Assembly (NCBI GenBank): GCA_025462785.1
Contig: JAOAPG010000249.1
Coordinates: forward strand, 1-6,760
Direction: 5' to 3'
Length of the DNA: 6,760 nt
Origin: Acidobacteriaceae bacterium
GTDB taxonomy: Bacteria; Acidobacteriota; Terriglobia; Terriglobales; Acidobacteriaceae
Part shown: positions 5,301-6,760 of the stretch, one piece after another
Position numbering within the stretch: position 1 is the stretch's first letter
How the letters are laid out: each line of letters opens with the position of its first letter
Translations under genes and position numbers: made by a program
The notes under the pieces: generated by a model
Database searches by the model: none
What the model was told of the DNA's origin: nothing
The model's input: only the letters and a program-made list of their open reading frames with translations

Positions 5301-5892
5301 ATGACGATCGCAAAACAAGCGCTCCTGACTGACCTCGATTACTCTGCCTGGGCGAATCAGCGACTGCTGGACGCTTGCTCGGCTCTCACCGCCGAAGAAC
5401 TGGACCGCGATCTTGGCGCATCTCATGGCGGCGTGATTCGAACTTTGCGGCACATTTATTACGCCGAACGGGTCTGGATGAAGCGCCTTCGCACGAACTC
5501 TCTTCCACCATTGCATGAGGTCGGAGATCAGCGTCTGTTTGGCGACGCTCCGCCCGAGCCCGGTTTAGAAGTCCTGAAGAAATCGTGGCCGGAAGTCTGG
5601 TCCAACCTGCGCGAATGGCTCGGACTTTTGCCGGGACGCGGAACTGGACAGCGAACTCTCCTGTCAGGTCGCCAATGGAGACGATCTACGGATTACTCAC
5701 TGGAAGATTATCTTGCACATAGTGAATCACTCTACGCTGCATCGCGGACAGGTGATTGGAATGCTGCGTGCGTTCGGCAAACAGCCGCCCAATCTAGACC
5801 TCTTTAGCTATTACATGCGGGAAGCAGGATATAACGGTCGGCGGGCTCGCCCATTTCTTCGTCCATCACATCAGATCCCTTCAGGTGACTGA
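5301..5892 (+). pseudogene. DinB-family (DinB/YfiT-like) metalloenzyme, frameshifted
   Basis: A four-helix-bundle DinB/YfiT-type protein; relatives are thiol- or bacillithiol-dependent metal enzymes, mostly of unknown substrate. From ATG 5301 the N-terminal half reads DYSAWANQRLLDACSALTAE (13-32) and GGVIRTLRHIYYAERVWMKR (43-62). The C-terminal half, with HIVNHSTLHRGQVIGMLRAF and PPNLDLFSYYMREAG, lies in another frame ending at TGA 5890-5892. Removing one G from the GGG run at 5633-5635 joins LREWLGLLP to DAELDSEL and yields a 196-residue protein with the full putative metal triad H51, H143 and H147. As written the frame runs on to 5807 without the last two histidines, so the product should be inactive. 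A lesion in a short homopolymer is also the classic position for a sequencing error. No ribosome site is visible before ATG 5301 or the in-frame ATG 5271. Confidence 0.85.
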
Positions 5893-5914
5893 GTGGTTCT
5901 TGCTTACGCCCTCG

Positions 5915-5944
5915 TTGACTTCTGCTTCTCCACACTCTTAAGAT
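5915..5944 (+). promoter_or_regulatory. Candidate sigma-70 promoter for the four-helix membrane protein
   Basis: TTGACT (5915-5920) and TAAGAT (5939-5944) are separated by 18 bp, five of six and four of six matches to consensus. The predicted start near 5951 gives a leader of about 40 nt carrying the strong RBS and an 8-bp palindrome TCACGTGA (5966-5973). Confidence 0.45.
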
Positions 5945-5979
5945 TTTCAATGGATATGTTTTTTCTCACGTGATTTAGC

Positions 5980-5985
5980 AGGAGG
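5980..5985 (+). promoter_or_regulatory. Shine-Dalgarno site of the four-helix membrane protein
   Basis: AGGAGG is a perfect match to the anti-SD complement and lies 5 nt before ATG 5991. It is the strongest translation signal in the window and fixes this start. Confidence 0.85.
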
Positions 5986-5990
5986 GCACC

Positions 5991-6374
5991 ATGAATCGAG
6001 AACGGGTGCTGAAGATTGTGTTGGTGTTGGTGGGATTGCTCTTCACGGCTGGCATTTATCCGCTGACGATGATTTTGTGGGGACGGGATCGGACCGGAGA
6101 CGGCGATGCGATGATGCTTAGCCTCTACGTTACACTCGGGATTTTCGTGCTGCAGGCGGCGCGGAACCCATCGGCGCATCGCAGCCTGATCGGTTTCGCT
6201 GCATGGTCAAGCTTTGCCCACGCCACTGTTATGGCGGTTCTTGCATTCAAGATTCCGAGCGAACGCGGAGAGTTGCTGGGCGCCGTGGCGGTGCTCGTCA
6301 CGATCGGGGTAGCGCTAATAGCGCTGGCTCCGGCGAAGCAACCAGTCGAGCGACTATCGGCAGCCGCTGCCTAG
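5991..6374 (+). CDS. Small four-helix membrane protein (DUF6632-like)
   Basis: A 127-residue inner-membrane protein with four predicted hydrophobic segments, at about 7-29, 41-57, 65-86 and 95-113. A short charged loop GRDRTGDGD (31-39) follows helix 1 and the conserved-looking block ARNPSAHRSL (57-66) lies before helix 3. The N-terminus NRERVLKI and the NPSAHRSL..F.AWSS pattern resemble a protein family I recall as DUF6632, frequent in Acidobacteriota; function is unknown. The start is secured by AGGAGG 5 nt upstream, and a promoter candidate lies about 50 nt further up, so it is probably expressed on its own. The C-terminus is a short alanine-rich cytoplasmic or periplasmic tail. The family name is from memory; that it is a real membrane protein is clear. 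Confidence 0.85.
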   Translation: MNRERVLKIVLVLVGLLFTAGIYPLTMILWGRDRTGDGDAMMLSLYVTLGIFVLQAARNPSAHRSLIGFAAWSSFAHATVMAVLAFKIPSERGELLGAVAVLVTIGVALIALAPAKQPVERLSAAAA

Positions 6375-6402
6375 GCTCACGCTCGATGGGCGGCCCAGCC
6401 TA
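6372..6402 (+). terminator. Possible terminator hairpin after the four-helix membrane protein
   Basis: TAGGCT (6372-6377, including the stop codon) pairs perfectly with AGCCTA (6397-6402) around a 19-nt loop that can itself form TGGG-CGG-CCCA. Only a short AAATTT follows directly; a T7 run comes later at 6431-6437. It is a weak candidate for rho-independent termination. Confidence 0.3.
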
Positions 6403-6494
6403 AATTTCTGGACTGGTTTTCGCATAATAATTTTTTTGCCACAAAATAACGACGGCCTTGCAAAGAGGACCGAGGCTACGCCAGCAAGTCGCAA

Positions 6495-6560
6495 GCGGAC
6501 ATCCATTCAAAAATTAGATGCCGGGGGCCGGCTATCCCTCTTTACTCCCGCGGACATCCA
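6495..6560 (+). repeat. 11-bp direct repeat GCGGACATCCA, two copies
   Basis: Copies lie at 6495-6505 and 6550-6560, 55 bp apart start to start. The second falls in the spacer of the candidate promoter of the secreted protein, and a GC-rich hairpin lies between the copies. The arrangement suits a regulator-binding site, but no regulator is known. Confidence 0.4.
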
Positions 6561-6568
6561 GTTATACT
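6541..6568 (+). promoter_or_regulatory. Candidate promoter of the secreted protein, giving a near-leaderless message
   Basis: TTTACT (6541-6546) and TATACT (6563-6568) are separated by 16 bp. The -10 matches consensus at five of six positions. The expected start near 6575 would leave only about 5 nt before ATG 6581, and no Shine-Dalgarno is visible, consistent with leaderless translation. Confidence 0.4.
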
Positions 6569-6580
6569 TCTAATCACTCT

Positions 6581-6760
6581 ATGACCCGAGTCCGCGTTCT
6601 GTGTAGTTTTCTTCTACTATTCGTAGGCTTTCTCTGTTCAGCTCAGGTGCAATCGAACCAGCAAACCGCTTCGCAGGATTCCGCTGCGGCAGCGCAGAAA
6701 GTTCCCGTAATTGACGGTGGTGCTGGCCCCTGCTCGCTGGAACTTGTCGTGACCGCTGAC
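6581..6760 (+). CDS. Secreted protein, N-terminal part (runs off the window)
   Basis: An open frame of 60 codons from ATG 6581 to the window end with no stop. Residues 1-21 form a Sec signal peptide: a basic start (MTRVRV), the hydrophobic core CSFLLLFVGFL and a likely signal peptidase I site after CSA (residues 19-21). The cysteine there is not in a good lipobox. A polar Gln/Ser/Ala-rich linker follows (22-40), then VPVIDGGAGPCSLELVVTAD, which looks like the start of a beta-sandwich domain; in Acidobacteriota I recall similar starts in secreted proteins with carboxypeptidase-regulatory-like domains. That domain call is a guess because most of the protein is missing. A promoter candidate lies directly upstream. 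Confidence 0.75.
   Translation, partial: MTRVRVLCSFLLLFVGFLCSAQVQSNQQTASQDSAAAAQKVPVIDGGAGPCSLELVVTAD

Larger units (their letters stand above)
6375..6580. other. Intergenic region upstream of the secreted protein
   Basis: This 206-bp region holds the weak terminator, a T7 run (6431-6437), a GC-rich hairpin GCCGG-GGG-CCGGC (6520-6532), an 11-bp direct repeat and a candidate promoter described separately. No gene was recognised in it. Confidence 0.6.

Noticed and set aside
5904..6179. 91-codon minus-strand ORF overlapping the four-helix membrane protein
   Set aside because: It is antisense to a gene with a strong SD and clear membrane topology; the translation is His/Gln/Arg-rich without recognisable motifs.
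6431..6437. T7 run as a rho-independent terminator
   Set aside because: No GC-rich hairpin lies directly upstream of it; the only paired segment ends 28 nt earlier.

Overview
The window looks like a chromosomal segment from an Acidobacteriota bacterium, most likely class Terriglobia (Koribacter/Granulicella-like). This placement is inference. It rests on the moderate G+C, a UbiE/MenG of the menaquinone type, a four-helix membrane protein of a kind I associate with this phylum (DUF6632-like), the N-terminus of a secreted protein, and an intergenic CACAGAGA-type repeat. There are no phage, insertion-sequence, CRISPR or RNA genes that I can support.

Layout. At 2-463 is the 3' part of a TerC/Alx-family membrane protein, cut by the window edge and interrupted by an in-frame TAA at 83-85. 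At 532-2922 is a plus-strand cluster: aroB (3-dehydroquinate synthase), ubiE/menG (menaquinone methyltransferase) and a hotdog-fold thioesterase whose start lies 1 nt after the ubiE stop. These genes plausibly link chorismate supply to the late steps of menaquinone synthesis. At 3014-3346 (minus) is a single-domain PilZ protein with a clear Shine-Dalgarno site. A 275-bp divergent region separates it from pdxS (3622-4542, plus), the synthase subunit of the DXP-independent PLP pathway. That region holds a candidate promoter and a 7-bp stem-loop in the pdxS leader.

The second half is accessory. A minus-strand DUF433 (antitoxin-like) / DUF5615 (PIN-like, toxin-like) pair overlaps by a GTGA junction at 4580-5114, and the DUF5615 gene carries a 1-nt deletion near 4774-4779. 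A DinB-family metalloenzyme gene follows (5301-5892, plus), broken by one extra G in the GGG run at 5633-5635. Next are an intact four-helix membrane protein with a good promoter and RBS (5991-6374) and the first 60 codons of a secreted protein that runs off the right edge (6581-6760).

The most notable pattern is three single-base lesions (one nonsense, one -1, one +1) in three accessory genes, while aroB, ubiE, the thioesterase, pilZ and pdxS are all open. This is either real decay or residual sequencing error. The sequence alone cannot decide between them, but restoring one base in each case rebuilds a full family-length protein. I found no convincing wholly new system. The best leads are the degenerate toxin-antitoxin pair, the aroB-menG-thioesterase cluster, the pdxS leader hairpin, and an 11-bp direct repeat at the promoter of the secreted protein.
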